Origin: Halodesulfovibrio marinisediminis DSM 17456
Lineage (GTDB): Bacteria > Desulfobacterota > Desulfovibrionia > Desulfovibrionales > Desulfovibrionaceae
Direction: 5' to 3'
DNA length: 64,000 bases
Assembly (NCBI RefSeq): GCF_900129975.1
Contig: NZ_FSRG01000006.1
Span: 366,246 to 430,245 of the forward strand
In this document: piece after piece, positions 35,806 through 44,810 of the stretch
How the letters are laid out: each line of letters begins with the position of its first letter
Position numbering within the stretch: the stretch's first letter is position 1
Position numbers and translations under genes: made by a program
Notes under the pieces: generated by a model
The model's database searches: none
What the model was told of the DNA's origin: nothing
The model's input: only the letters and a program-made list of their open reading frames with translations

Positions 35806-36966
35806 CTACTCATAGGTAAAACCTTTATTACCTGATAGCACAGGATATGGAAGCAACTGGGAAACCATGATCATTTTCACATCTCCCTTATCCGGCTCAA
35901 CAGCTGCAAGGATACCGCGTCCAAACTCAAACAAGAACTGTCGGTCTTCAGCAGTTGGAGCAACTACGGAACCATCTGGAGCAAGTGCAGCTACCGCACG
36001 AAAATCATACTCGCCATCGGCAATAGCTTTAAGAATTGCCGTCTTGATAGCAGAAATATTCTCTTTGGCTGTCTCTACGTTACAACCAACATATGTTTTA
36101 CCGGAACGGGTAAGAACTGCCGCGCCTACTGGAACTTTGGAATATGGAGCATAGGCGTTTACTGCTGCTTCAGAAGCTGCTTCAAACAGCTTGTTCATAT
36201 CATCTTCATACAATTCAGGAACAAACCATTTGCGATAAATTCTGTCGTATTCACCTGTTGCAACAACTCGCTGGAACCCTTTATTTACCATGTCCAAAAT
36301 GCGTCCTTTGTCGCGATTAACCGCAACAAACGCTTCTGTAATGCGCATAAGGCTTCCTACAGCGCTAATTTTTCCGTACTTGAACCGATTTAGGTAGTAA
36401 TAAGCTGTCTGTTCAGGTCCGCAATAAGCCTGCACTTCGTCACGACCAAGAGCATGAATTGCATCCACCTTGGATGGGAATGGTTTAATATTCATTCCAC
36501 CGAAATCTTCCAATACTCGCTGCTGGAAAGAACCTCGTTTTACGGACACTTTCTGACCACGCAACAAAGTAATATTTCCGACACGGTTTGGAGTCTTAGT
36601 AAACAATCGAACCTTCATCGGAAGCGTAGGCTTTTCAGAAAAATTAAAAAGTAGATTGCGCTGTTTTGTTTTTGCCATGCCAGTGGTCACATCAATTGTA
36701 CCGGAAGAAAGCTCCATCAAAACATGATCCCAAACAAGCGGACGTGTCACCAACTTCACATTTTGACCTTTGAAAATAGCGCGAATCAAATCAACGTCAA
36801 ACCCTACAGCCTTCCCTTTTGCCTCTTCAAATGAGAACGGAGGGAACTCCCTGTCAAAACCATACACAACTTTTATAGGCGCTTCAGCATAGGCCTGCGG
36901 CACAGCAACAAAGGTACATACACTCAGGGCAATGCCCATTAACACAGCTAAAATTCGACAGCGCAT
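35806..36966 (-). CDS. Secreted solute-binding (SBP_bac_3) and inactive cytidine deaminase-like fusion
   Basis: A 386-residue protein. Residues 1-28 are a signal peptide (ending AYAE). Residues about 30-250 form an SBP_bac_3 binding domain (VVYGFDREFPPFSFEEAKGKA, later VATGEYDRIYRKWF). Residues 255-386 align with cytidine deaminase, including AYAPYSKVPVGAAVLTRSGK and GCNVETAK. The deaminase active site is lost: the CAE motif reads S305-A-I307, and the PCGAC motif reads P337-T-A-E-D341. Asn296 and Glu298, which contact the nucleoside ribose in the family, remain. I infer a periplasmic ligand-binding role. No transporter gene is adjacent. Confidence 0.85.
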   Translation of the reverse strand: MRCRILAVLMGIALSVCTFVAVPQAYAEAPIKVVYGFDREFPPFSFEEAKGKAVGFDVDLIRAIFKGQNVKLVTRPLVWDHVLMELSSGTIDVTTGMAKTKQRNLLFNFSEKPTLPMKVRLFTKTPNRVGNITLLRGQKVSVKRGSFQQRVLEDFGGMNIKPFPSKVDAIHALGRDEVQAYCGPEQTAYYYLNRFKYGKISAVGSLMRITEAFVAVNRDKGRILDMVNKGFQRVVATGEYDRIYRKWFVPELYEDDMNKLFEAASEAAVNAYAPYSKVPVGAAVLTRSGKTYVGCNVETAKENISAIKTAILKAIADGEYDFRAVAALAPDGSVVAPTAEDRQFLFEFGRGILAAVEPDKGDVKMIMVSQLLPYPVLSGNKGFTYE

Positions 36967-37161
36967 TACTATCTCCTAAAAATAAACATGCTTTGCGGTA
37001 AGCCTGTACGCATCTCAAACAAAATTACTGCCACGACTTGCTGTTTCTGCATCAACTGCAAAACATAGCAAAAGGCAGCGTACAATACTCTTCGGCACAA
37101 CCTGTAAAAACTGTAGGTAATGCCTCAAGTACAGCAACACTGCCTTTTTCATGCGTAAATT

Positions 37162-37956
37162 CTAATCTTTTTTCAAGGTACTAAGAATCTGCTTAACCTT
37201 CTCACGATCTCTTTTGTATATTTCTGAAGCATATTCTTTAAGAATTGACTCTACAGTGTGTTTATCTGAAAGCTGAGTGTTCAATGGAGGAATTTCGGGG
37301 AGCTCCATTGCCTTCAAGTCTTCACAAGGCACCAAAAGCAGACACAGATCATCGCCCGGTAAACAACCGGCTGCAACATTGACAGCCCCTACAGCACGCT
37401 GTTTCGCCACCGTATCTACATCCAAATCACGCACAACACTTAACACATGCGCCGGTGAACGGTCCCGGTTAACCTTCTTGATGCGTTCATTCAAGTCATC
37501 ACACCACTCTACATATCTATAATAGCCTGTGGTCTGACCAAATTTTCTAAACGTATCAGTCGTCTTATACGTTATACCGTGCAAAAACGATTTAAACGCT
37601 GAATACATATTCTCATATGTTTTCAGAACGCATTTTTTGTACCGCCCCTCCGCGGTGAAGGCAAAAGGTAGTTCCATATTAATCCACGGATCAGTGTCTT
37701 CCATGCGCTCAAGAAACTCTACCGATACGCCGAGCAGACGCAATAATTTTTCCAGATCGCGCTCACTGGTCAGCAATGCTTTTAACTGCGCACAGGTATT
37801 TAAGGCGCGCTGTTCTGCCAGCCGAAGATCGCTTTCTACATGATGAAAAAGATCGCGCTCATCATCTATTGCTTTACGCGCTCCAAAAAAACCAGTGGCA
37901 ATGTCAGTCATTACCTCGTCCTTAAGGGCCGATGAAAGAGAATCAAAATCTGTCAA
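37162..37956 (-). CDS. Conserved-looking protein of unknown function (264 aa)
   Basis: A soluble 264-residue protein with no signal peptide or membrane helix. The first 120 residues are predicted mostly helical (LSSALKDEVMTDIATGFFGA). A block RYKKCVLKTYENMYSAFKSF is followed by a possible mixed alpha/beta part around GAVNVAAGCLPGDDLCLLLV. The C-terminus is charged (KRDREKVKQILSTLKKD). I do not recognise the family. It is divergent to pncC, 111 bases away. An imperfect A/T-flanked inverted repeat of AAAGGCAG and CTGCCTTT lies between it and the fusion gene. Confidence 0.75.
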   Translation of the reverse strand: MTDFDSLSSALKDEVMTDIATGFFGARKAIDDERDLFHHVESDLRLAEQRALNTCAQLKALLTSERDLEKLLRLLGVSVEFLERMEDTDPWINMELPFAFTAEGRYKKCVLKTYENMYSAFKSFLHGITYKTTDTFRKFGQTTGYYRYVEWCDDLNERIKKVNRDRSPAHVLSVVRDLDVDTVAKQRAVGAVNVAAGCLPGDDLCLLLVPCEDLKAMELPEIPPLNTQLSDKHTVESILKEYASEIYKRDREKVKQILSTLKKD

Positions 37957-38067
37957 CGTTTTCTCCTCCTGTACTTCGTGCTATTCTACATTGCATAGGG
38001 AGATTCTAGCAAGGCCAGCTTGCTATGCGTTTCTCACAATGGTAGCGAGTATTCAGGGAGTTATCAT

Positions 38068-38556
38068 ATGCATATTCCAGAACTATCCACAAAGATTATA
38101 GAACTCGGTGAGATCCTGCGCCAGAATAAATACATGCTCGGCACAGCTGAATCATGCACAGGCGGACTTATTTCTATGCTGCTTACCGACGTATCAGGTT
38201 CATCCAGTTGGTTTAAGGGAACCATCGTTTCCTACGCAAATGAAGTAAAAGAAAACATGCTGCATGTACCGCATGAAACCTTATTAAAGCATGGTGCTGT
38301 AAGCGAGCAGACAGCTCTTGCTATGGTGCGTGGAGTACAGGATGTTTTGCAGCTGGAAACAGCAATTTCTGTAACCGGCATTGCAGGCCCTTCCGGAGGA
38401 ACGAAAGAGAAGCCGGTCGGAACAGTCTGGATTGGTTTTGCCATCGGTTCACAACATTTTGCTCAACACCATGTATTCAGTGGTGACAGAGCAGATGTAC
38501 GTTATCAAACAGCTATGGCAGCGATTACCACCCTACTTCATGAGCTGAGGCGATAA
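38068..38556 (+). CDS. pncC: Nicotinamide-nucleotide amidohydrolase, CinA C-terminal family
   Basis: A 162-residue CinA-type amidase that hydrolyses nicotinamide mononucleotide to nicotinic acid mononucleotide in NAD recycling. It has the characteristic GTAESCTGGLISMLLTDVSG motif and VTGIAGPSGGTKEKPVGTVW. The frame is open from 38020, but ATG 38068 has the well-placed ribosome site CAGGGAG and starts the family similarity (MHIPELSTKIIELG). A terminator follows. Confidence 0.92.
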   Translation: MHIPELSTKIIELGEILRQNKYMLGTAESCTGGLISMLLTDVSGSSSWFKGTIVSYANEVKENMLHVPHETLLKHGAVSEQTALAMVRGVQDVLQLETAISVTGIAGPSGGTKEKPVGTVWIGFAIGSQHFAQHHVFSGDRADVRYQTAMAAITTLLHELRR

Positions 38557-38578
38557 CTGCTCACCCATACCAAAAAGA

Positions 38579-38606
38579 AAAAGGCAGCTGTATAGCTGCC
38601 TTTTTC
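38579..38606 (+). terminator. Intrinsic terminator after pncC
   Basis: AAGGCAGCT (38581-38589) and AGCTGCCTT (38594-38602) with a GTAT loop are followed by T-rich sequence. Confidence 0.9.
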
Positions 38607-38702
38607 TTACTATCATTATCACAAGAAGTTTGCTGTCTGTTACAGACAATCAATTCCTTGCATGCTGCATGACGTTCATAGAAAGCCAACAGCGTCTTGA
38701 TA

Positions 38703-39188
38703 TTACACGAGATAATCCCCGCGATTCAATTTAAACTGTTCTGTCACGGTCATAACCTCAAGCTCGTTGCGCACGTTATCCAGCTCTGGAAATTCTGACT
38801 GGAGGGACGGTGCAGACTGCTTAAGCGTTGCAAGGTTATGGGCAAGTTCCTGAAGGGTTCCAAATGCACCTTTAAGATCAGGTGTTCCCTGTGTGCTGAT
38901 CTGTGTGGAATATTTTTCCCACTGATCAAGAATGCCTTCAAGCTCATCTGCCACCTTATTCGGATCAACAACTTGCTGTGCAACTGGCTGCTGATCAGCA
39001 TTCAGACGCGGATCAAATGCAATTGAGCGGGTACCGGGAGGCAACAATGCCTCAGATGCAGATTTGCTCTGCAACTCAATTTCCTGAGAAAGCAGATTAT
39101 GGAAACCGTCCGCTGCTCTTTTAGGAGCTTTGGTTGCCTGGCTCTGCCTTGCTATCAATGTAATCTGTTCTGTTGTATTTATTCTCAT
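38703..39188 (-). CDS. Protein of unknown function (161 aa), mostly helical
   Basis: A 161-residue soluble protein rich in Gln and Leu, with a basic N-terminus (MRINTTEQITLIARQSQATK) and long helical stretches such as VADELEGILDQWEKYSTQI. It has no signal peptide, no membrane segment and no Cys. The start has a GGGGATATTGTT ribosome region. The pattern fits a small structural or regulatory cytoplasmic protein, possibly linked to flagella or secretion, but I have no direct evidence and do not assign a function. Confidence 0.7.
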   Translation of the reverse strand: MRINTTEQITLIARQSQATKAPKRAADGFHNLLSQEIELQSKSASEALLPPGTRSIAFDPRLNADQQPVAQQVVDPNKVADELEGILDQWEKYSTQISTQGTPDLKGAFGTLQELAHNLATLKQSAPSLQSEFPELDNVRNELEVMTVTEQFKLNRGDYLV

Positions 39189-39458
39189 AACAATATCCCC
39201 GGCGATTAGGATTTATGCTCCTAATCTAGCAAAGAGCTTGCCAAAACGTCTGAACCGTTGAAAACAGTACATTTTCATTTTTCGGACATAGATCATGCGG
39301 AATTTTCTGCCTATTGTTTGCAGAAAATAGTGCACAACCTCTACAACCTACATAAGAACGTTATCCTTGTCTATCTTCACATACTGTGTGTATATAAGGT
39401 ATAAAACAAAACAGTTGACCGCTTATAGACAGATACTCGTTATCCCTCAGGAGGTAGT

Positions 39459-39908
39459 ATGGTTGCTATAAAAAAAGCTCTTGTGGCTATCGATTTTTCG
39501 GACGAAAGTACCTACATTGCAGAATATGCACAACTTTTTGCTGAAAAATTTGATGCTGAACTGATTGTTGTTTACGCGGCTCCATCCTTGAACCAATATG
39601 TCGGTTTCCACGTTCCACCGAACACAATCGAAGCCTTTGTTGGAGAAATTGTTACCGGCGCAGAAAAAAACATGGATGAGTACCTTGAAAAGCACTTCCC
39701 CGGCTTAAAAGTTAAAGGCAAAGTTGTTACCGGCTTTGCTGCTGAAGAGATTCTAGAAATTGCTGCGGACGAAAAAGCCGATCTCGTTATCATGGGAACC
39801 CATGGCAGAACCGGCATCGACAGGCTTCTGTTTGGCTCCGTTGCTGCCAAAGTTGTTCGCGGAGCAGAGATTCCTGTACTTACAGTACGCCCTGATTTTC
39901 CTAAGTAA
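39459..39908 (+). CDS. Universal stress protein (UspA family)
   Basis: A 149-residue UspA-domain protein of the ATP-binding type. The C-terminal motif is intact: MGTHGRTGIDRLLFGSVAAK, matching G-x2-G-x9-G(S/T). The N-terminal KALVAIDFSDES carries the conserved first strand and Asp. It has a good GGAGG ribosome site. The upstream region has TTGACC near 39416, a possible -35. A terminator at 39948-39979 closes it as a single-gene unit. Confidence 0.92.
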   Translation: MVAIKKALVAIDFSDESTYIAEYAQLFAEKFDAELIVVYAAPSLNQYVGFHVPPNTIEAFVGEIVTGAEKNMDEYLEKHFPGLKVKGKVVTGFAAEEILEIAADEKADLVIMGTHGRTGIDRLLFGSVAAKVVRGAEIPVLTVRPDFPK

Positions 39909-39947
39909 CACTCTGCTACTTGCGATATACATTTTAGTAGTCTATTC

Positions 39948-39979
39948 AAAAGGACGACTCATAACGGGTCGTCCTTTTT
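39948..39979 (+). terminator. Intrinsic terminator after the universal stress gene
   Basis: AAAGGACGAC and GTCGTCCTTT form a 10-bp stem with a nine-base loop, followed by a T-rich run. Confidence 0.92.
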
Positions 39980-40135
39980 ACTATGCATCATTTTTCTGGT
40001 GCATACCTTGCTCAACTATTGTCTAACTATCGGCTACCGATCCTAACTGGCTGTTTAACCATATATAATAGCCCAATCAACCAGAGACGGCATGCCAAAA
40101 ACGTATTGAAAAAACATTGGGAAAAGGGGCAATAC

Positions 40136-41251
40136 ATGAGCTCAAAAGTATGTGAAGCAATCCGCGAAGAGGTTAAATGCTTTTCTCCCTACACGGCAGG
40201 AAAGTCCATTGACGAGGTAAAAGAGGCTTACGGTCTCAACTCTATCATTAAACTTGCCAGTAACGAAAACCCGCTGGGCACTTCCCCGCGAGTTCAGGAT
40301 GTCATTAAATTATATGCTTCATCCACATTCCGTTACGCTCAGGTAGGCACACCGAACCTTGTCGACGCCATTGCCCATTACTTCCATATTCCCGATGACA
40401 CCATCGTATCCGGTAACGGTTCTGATGAGGTCATCGACATGCTCATCCGTGTTAAAGCCACACCGGGAAAAAACAACATTGTTGCTTTTAAACCGTGCTT
40501 TTCCATGTATCAGGTTCTCTCACGCCTCAACGGTGTAGAATTCCGACAGGCAGCACTGAACGATGACTTTACGTTTGACTGGGACGGCCTGCTTAAGCTG
40601 GTAGATGATCAGACATCCATTGTATTTATTACCACACCGGACAACCCTTCCGGCTATGCACCGAAAGTGGAGGAAATTCTTGCCCTCCATGCAAAGCTTC
40701 CAAAAAGTTGCTTGCTCGTTGTGGATGAAGCATACATGGACTTTGCGGAAGATTTAGACCGCTACTCCATGCTGCCTCGCTTTACGCAGTACGATAACGT
40801 GTGCGTACTGAGAACTTTTTCTAAATGTTTCGGCCTTGCTGGCCTGCGCCTTGGTTTTGGTGCCATGAATCCGCAGCTTGCAGAATACCTGCGCCGCATC
40901 CGCGCACCATTCAACGTAAACATTCTTGCTGAACAGGCAGGTATTGCCGTTCTGCAAGACACACCGTTTATTGAAGAGACTCTGCGCGTTACACGTGAAG
41001 GTCGCGCTTACCTTACCAAGGAATTAGAAGCGTTAGACTTTAATGTCTATCCGTCCCTTGCAAACTTTATTATGGTTGAAGCTCCAAAAGACGGCAGCTA
41101 CTTAACGGAAGAACTGCTCAAGCGCGGTCTCATCATTCGCCCTCTTGTAAAAGGCTACAACCTTCCTAAGCACTTGCGTATAACCATCGGTACTGATCAT
41201 GAAAACCAAGTGCTTATTTCTGCTCTCAAGGAGATTCTTAATGCAGAATAA
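40136..41251 (+). CDS. hisC: Histidinol-phosphate aminotransferase
   Basis: A 371-residue PLP-dependent transaminase of histidine synthesis. The PLP lysine is Lys230 in RTFSKCFGLAGLRLGFG, and SNENPLG, TPDNPSGY and SVVDEAYMDF-like motifs are present (LLVVDEAYMDFAED). The frame is open from 39983, but ATG 40136 follows an AAGGGG site and begins the family similarity. The 3' end overlaps cmk by 11 bases. Confidence 0.95.
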   Translation: MSSKVCEAIREEVKCFSPYTAGKSIDEVKEAYGLNSIIKLASNENPLGTSPRVQDVIKLYASSTFRYAQVGTPNLVDAIAHYFHIPDDTIVSGNGSDEVIDMLIRVKATPGKNNIVAFKPCFSMYQVLSRLNGVEFRQAALNDDFTFDWDGLLKLVDDQTSIVFITTPDNPSGYAPKVEEILALHAKLPKSCLLVVDEAYMDFAEDLDRYSMLPRFTQYDNVCVLRTFSKCFGLAGLRLGFGAMNPQLAEYLRRIRAPFNVNILAEQAGIAVLQDTPFIEETLRVTREGRAYLTKELEALDFNVYPSLANFIMVEAPKDGSYLTEELLKRGLIIRPLVKGYNLPKHLRITIGTDHENQVLISALKEILNAE

Positions 41252-41903
41252 CCTGCGCGTCGTTACTCTCGACGGCCCCGCTGGTGTTGGCAAAACGACA
41301 CTTGCCAAACGCGTTGCACAGGAACTTTCCATTGCCTACCTCGATACCGGAGCAATGTTCCGCATCTTTGGCTGGAAATTCGGAGAAGCTGCCCCTAGCA
41401 TGTCTGAAACAGAACTGGAAGAACACATTGCACAGTACTCCTTTTCCCTTTCCGGCATCGGATTTGATTCTGTACTTTCTGTTAACGGCACACCTGTCGG
41501 TGACGAAATTCGTACAGAAGAAGTTGCTGCTCTGGCTTCCTCCGTTGCTCAACTTCCTGTTGTGCGCGAGGCATTAAAACGAGTCCAACGAGAAATCGGT
41601 GCACAGACATCCCTCGTGGCAGAGGGAAGAGATATGGGATCTGTTGTATTCCCTACAGCCAAGCACAAGTTTTTCCTTGATGCAACTGCAGAAGAACGCG
41701 GTGCCCGCCGTTTCAAACAATTACAGGAAATGGGAAAACCAGCTGACCTTGATCTCATCATCAAGCAGATTAAAGAACGCGATGAGCAAGACAGAAACCG
41801 CGCTGTTGCGCCACTTGTAGCAGCAGAAGACGCTCACATCATTGATACGACAGAGCTCGATATCGACGGCGTATTTGACGCCATCATGAGCTACTTTGAG
41901 TAA
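41241..41903 (+). CDS. cmk: Cytidylate kinase
   Basis: A 220-residue nucleoside monophosphate kinase that converts CMP and dCMP to the diphosphates. The P-loop reads VTLDGPAGVGKTTLAKRV, followed by YLDTGAMFRIFGW and the CMP-binding VAEGRDMGSVVFP. ATG 41241 has an AAGGAG site and lies inside the end of hisC. The partnership with hisC is usual only in some lineages; the overlap implies coupled translation. Confidence 0.93.
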   Translation: MQNNLRVVTLDGPAGVGKTTLAKRVAQELSIAYLDTGAMFRIFGWKFGEAAPSMSETELEEHIAQYSFSLSGIGFDSVLSVNGTPVGDEIRTEEVAALASSVAQLPVVREALKRVQREIGAQTSLVAEGRDMGSVVFPTAKHKFFLDATAEERGARRFKQLQEMGKPADLDLIIKQIKERDEQDRNRAVAPLVAAEDAHIIDTTELDIDGVFDAIMSYFE

Positions 41904-41938
41904 CAAGACGCTGCTACTTCATTCGCTAATTGAGATTA

Positions 41939-41975
41939 ACCTCCTGCCGAAATTATTCGGCAGGAGGTTTTTTTG
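41939..41975 (+). terminator. Intrinsic terminator after cmk
   Basis: CCTCCTGCCGAA (41941-41952) and TTCGGCAGGAGG (41957-41968) around ATTA make a 12-bp perfect stem followed by seven T. Confidence 0.95.
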
Positions 41976-42155
41976 TGCTCGCAACCTGTAACATAGCTCA
42001 CAACCACCCAATATATTTAGACTAGAGACTATAACATCTTTTAACACATAGTCTAACATAGTTATGGCATAGTCCCTCTAACGACCAATTTTTTCTCACT
42101 TCATGTTTTTCTGCAAAAAGTCCGCATTTTTTTGAATCAACCGCAACAATATATT

Positions 42156-42659
42156 ATGAAGCATATTATTACAGAGGCAGAGCTGCGTTTTCTGCTAAGC
42201 AACCAAGAGATAGATGAAAAACAGCTAAAAAAGGCAGAACGATTAGAAACATGCGCCTCAGTACTTCGCGCCTTACGTGTTCTGTACCCTGAAAAATTAC
42301 GAAGCTACTTTGCTCTTTTTTTAGTTTTTTCCATACTTAACCCGCTTGAACACAAACTTATCACTCCTTTGCACCCGCAAGAGTTTCTGCTTATTTTTAC
42401 AATCGCAACAAACTGCATCGGACTTGCTATCCTTAAATATAACGGTGCAGAATGGATCACGACCTGTCTGAATGATGTACAACTTGGACTGCTTCCTCCA
42501 GTCTCTGCATACCGTTCAGGGCTCGTCGCTCTTGCAGCAACTCTTTTCCTTCTACCCGGAGTCATGTTCAGTCTTATGGGTACAATCCTCCTTATTCCAC
42601 CTTTAACCACGCTTCTTGCCATCTATATGCAAAGAAGAATTATCAATAAATTCGAATAA
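42156..42659 (+). CDS. Membrane protein of unknown function, FxsA-like C-terminus
   Basis: A protein of about 167 residues. The cytoplasmic N-terminus (MKHIITEAELRFLLSNQEID) is followed by three to four membrane segments (YFALFLVFSILNPL, FLLIFTIATNCIGLAI and two near the end). The last part, LFLLPGVMFSLMGTILLIPP, resembles the membrane core of FxsA, a protein known for suppressing phage T7 exclusion in E. coli. The resemblance is short, so I treat it as a hint only. ATG 42156 is the likely start; the frame continues upstream to a TTG at 42132. Confidence 0.65.
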   Translation: MKHIITEAELRFLLSNQEIDEKQLKKAERLETCASVLRALRVLYPEKLRSYFALFLVFSILNPLEHKLITPLHPQEFLLIFTIATNCIGLAILKYNGAEWITTCLNDVQLGLLPPVSAYRSGLVALAATLFLLPGVMFSLMGTILLIPPLTTLLAIYMQRRIINKFE

Positions 42660-42660
42660 A

Positions 42661-42694
42661 AAAAGCCCCTGCCGCGTATGCGACAGGGGCTTTA
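42661..42694. terminator. Bidirectional terminator between the membrane protein and uraA
   Basis: AAAGCCCCTG and CAGGGGCTTT, with an inner CGC/GCG pair, form a stem between the two convergent genes. It serves the minus-strand uraA as well. Confidence 0.9.
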
Positions 42695-42720
42695 GCCTTA
42701 ATTGGACGGTAATTCAGAGG

Positions 42721-43962
42721 CTATGTGCGATGTTTCGGCAAAATGAGGTTGAGAATAATGCCGATGATACCGGCAAGACCGATACCTTTGAGGCTGAACG
42801 CACCAGCGTGGAAAGCCATGCCGCCAACACCGAACACAAGAATTACTGCGATGATTGCAAGGTTACGAGGTTCCATGAGGTCCTGACCTGCGCGAACCAG
42901 AGAGTTCATGCCTACCACAACAATGGTACCGAAGAGCAGAACAAGGATACCACCCATTACCGGAACAGGAATGGTAGCAAGTACAGCACCGAGCTTACCA
43001 ACGAATGCAAGACAGATTGCTACGATGGCCGCCCATGTCATGATACCAGGGTTGAAAGATTTAGTAAGTGCTACAGCACCAGTTACTTCAGAGTAGGTAG
43101 TGTTAGGAGGACCACCAAGCATAGAAGCAAAAGTAGTTGCAATACCATCACCAAACATAGTGCGGTGAACACCAGGTTCTTTGATGTAGTTTTTGCCGGT
43201 TACAGCGCCGATGGCGAGAACGTCACCCACATGCTCAATAGCAGGAGCAATAGCAACTGGAACAATGTACAAAATAGCTTCCCAGTTCCACTCAGGGGTA
43301 ACAAAATTTGGAACTGCAAACCAAGGAGCATTGATAACCGGAGAAAAATCAACAATGCCGTAGAAGAGGCTTAAAGTGTAGCCAACAACAATACCGCAGA
43401 GAATCGGAATAAGTCTCAGCATACCTTTACCGCACAAAGAAATCAGAATGGTTGTGCCAAGAGATGCCATGGAAATAATAAGCGCAGTGCTTTCTGGAAT
43501 GAGCTGGATAGCACCATCGCCTGTTTTACCCAGAGCGTTGAAAACTGCTACAGGTGCAAGCATAAGGCCGATAACCATAACAACCGGACCGGTTACGATG
43601 GTAGGCAGTACGCGTTCAAGAATCTGTGGTCCCTGCATTTTAATAAGAAGTGAAAGTCCCATGTACAGGAAACCGGAAGCAGCAAGACCACACATGGTCG
43701 CCGGAATCCCCCAAGTCTGTACGCCATAAATAATCGGTGCGATGAACGCAAAAGATGATGCAAGAAAGATTGGTACAGAACGTTTTGTAACAAGCTGGAA
43801 CAACAAAGTTCCCACACCGGCGGTAAAGAACGCCACGTTAGGATTAAGTCCTGTGAGCAGCGGCACAAGTACAAGAGCACCAAATGCAACAAAAAGCATC
43901 TGTGCGCCAAGAAGGCAATCTTTAAGCCTAAAAGAGTATTCCGTATTTACGTTTGACACCAT
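42721..43962 (-). CDS. uraA: Uracil permease
   Basis: A 413-residue nucleobase/cation symporter-2 family transporter for uracil with about 14 membrane segments. The signature QTWGIPATMCGLAASGFLYM and GGPPNTTYSEVTGAVALTKSF (with the NTT-YSE substrate region), then FVGKLGAVLATIPVPVMGGI, are typical of UraA. It lies downstream of upp on the same strand and shares its transcript, interrupted by a 196-base spacer with a terminator-like fold. Confidence 0.93.
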   Translation of the reverse strand: MVSNVNTEYSFRLKDCLLGAQMLFVAFGALVLVPLLTGLNPNVAFFTAGVGTLLFQLVTKRSVPIFLASSFAFIAPIIYGVQTWGIPATMCGLAASGFLYMGLSLLIKMQGPQILERVLPTIVTGPVVMVIGLMLAPVAVFNALGKTGDGAIQLIPESTALIISMASLGTTILISLCGKGMLRLIPILCGIVVGYTLSLFYGIVDFSPVINAPWFAVPNFVTPEWNWEAILYIVPVAIAPAIEHVGDVLAIGAVTGKNYIKEPGVHRTMFGDGIATTFASMLGGPPNTTYSEVTGAVALTKSFNPGIMTWAAIVAICLAFVGKLGAVLATIPVPVMGGILVLLFGTIVVVGMNSLVRAGQDLMEPRNLAIIAVILVFGVGGMAFHAGAFSLKGIGLAGIIGIILNLILPKHRT

Positions 43963-44062
43963 TCCCTCCTACTGTGAGTGTTTATCACTCTTTTTTAACC
44001 CCAATAGCGCAACCCATTGATATAAAAAATTATATCTGCGCTAATTCATATCCTGACCGCCC

Positions 44063-44150
44063 AAAAAAAGAGCACCCTTCCCCCGAGTTCACTGCCATCA
44101 AAAGAAAGCAGAAACATGGGGGTCAAATGCTCTTCCCGTTCAAAAACGGT
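44063..44150 (-). promoter_or_regulatory. Terminator-like structured spacer between upp and uraA
   Basis: On the minus strand a long imperfect stem can form: AAGAGCA (44128-44134 on the minus) pairs with TGCTCTT (44068-44074), CCCCC (44118-44122) with GGGGG (44080-44084), with an inner CTGC/GCAG. It is followed by a run of seven T. A small CCGTT/AACGG hairpin (44136-44149) precedes it. Position between upp and uraA suggests partial termination that lowers uraA expression. Confidence 0.55.
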
Positions 44151-44158
44151 TCGAAACG

Positions 44159-44785
44159 CTACTTGGTTCCGAAAATCTTATCACCAGCGTCGCCAAGACC
44201 TGGTAAAATATATCCGTGCTCATTGAGTCGTTCATCCACAGATGCAGTGTAAATATCTACGTCAGGATGCGCCGCAACTACACGCTCAACGCCTTCTGGT
44301 GCTGCAACGAGGAACAGACCAATGATTTTTTTACATCCAGCTTTTTTAAGCAGATCGATAGTAGCGATGAGGGTACCACCGGTTGCAAGCATTGGATCTA
44401 AAATAATCGCAGTACGTTCTTCAATATTTTTAGCAAGCTTAACGTAGTATTCTTCAGGCTCAAGAGTTTCCTCATTACGGAACATACCAACAACGCTAAC
44501 TTTAACGCCTGGGATCATGTCCATAATACCGTCCAGCATACCAATGCCAGCACGGAGAATTGGAACTACGGTAGCTTTCTTTCCTTTAATCTGGTCTACT
44601 TCTACAGGACCAGCCCATCCAGTGATGGTGCATTTCTCGGTTTCGAGACTTTTGGTAGCTTCGTAGGTAAGAAGACGACAAATTTCATTGGAAAGTGCGC
44701 GGAATTCTGCAACAGAGATATCTGCTTCACGAATTCGTCCGAGTTTATGTTTGACCAGCGGATGGTCAACCACGTAAACAGCCAC
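44159..44785 (-). CDS. upp: Uracil phosphoribosyltransferase
   Basis: A 208-residue enzyme that makes UMP from uracil and PRPP. The PRPP loop is [20 protein letters not shown] and the uracil-binding region is [20 protein letters not shown] strong AAGGAGG-type site precedes the ATG. It is the first gene of an upp-uraA salvage unit, with a promoter and hairpin directly upstream. Confidence 0.96.
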   Translation of the reverse strand: MAVYVVDHPLVKHKLGRIREADISVAEFRALSNEICRLLTYEATKSLETEKCTITGWAGPVEVDQIKGKKATVVPILRAGIGMLDGIMDMIPGVKVSVVGMFRNEETLEPEEYYVKLAKNIEERTAIILDPMLATGGTLIATIDLLKKAGCKKIIGLFLVAAPEGVERVVAAHPDVDIYTASVDERLNEHGYILPGLGDAGDKIFGTK

Positions 44786-44810
44786 ATCGGCCTCCTTGAG
44801 CGATTGCTTG

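Noticed and set aside
37069..37150. Terminator between the fusion gene and the 264-residue gene
   Set aside because: AAAGGCAG and CTGCCTTT are about 65 bases apart with only weak inner pairing, so I note it but do not call it.
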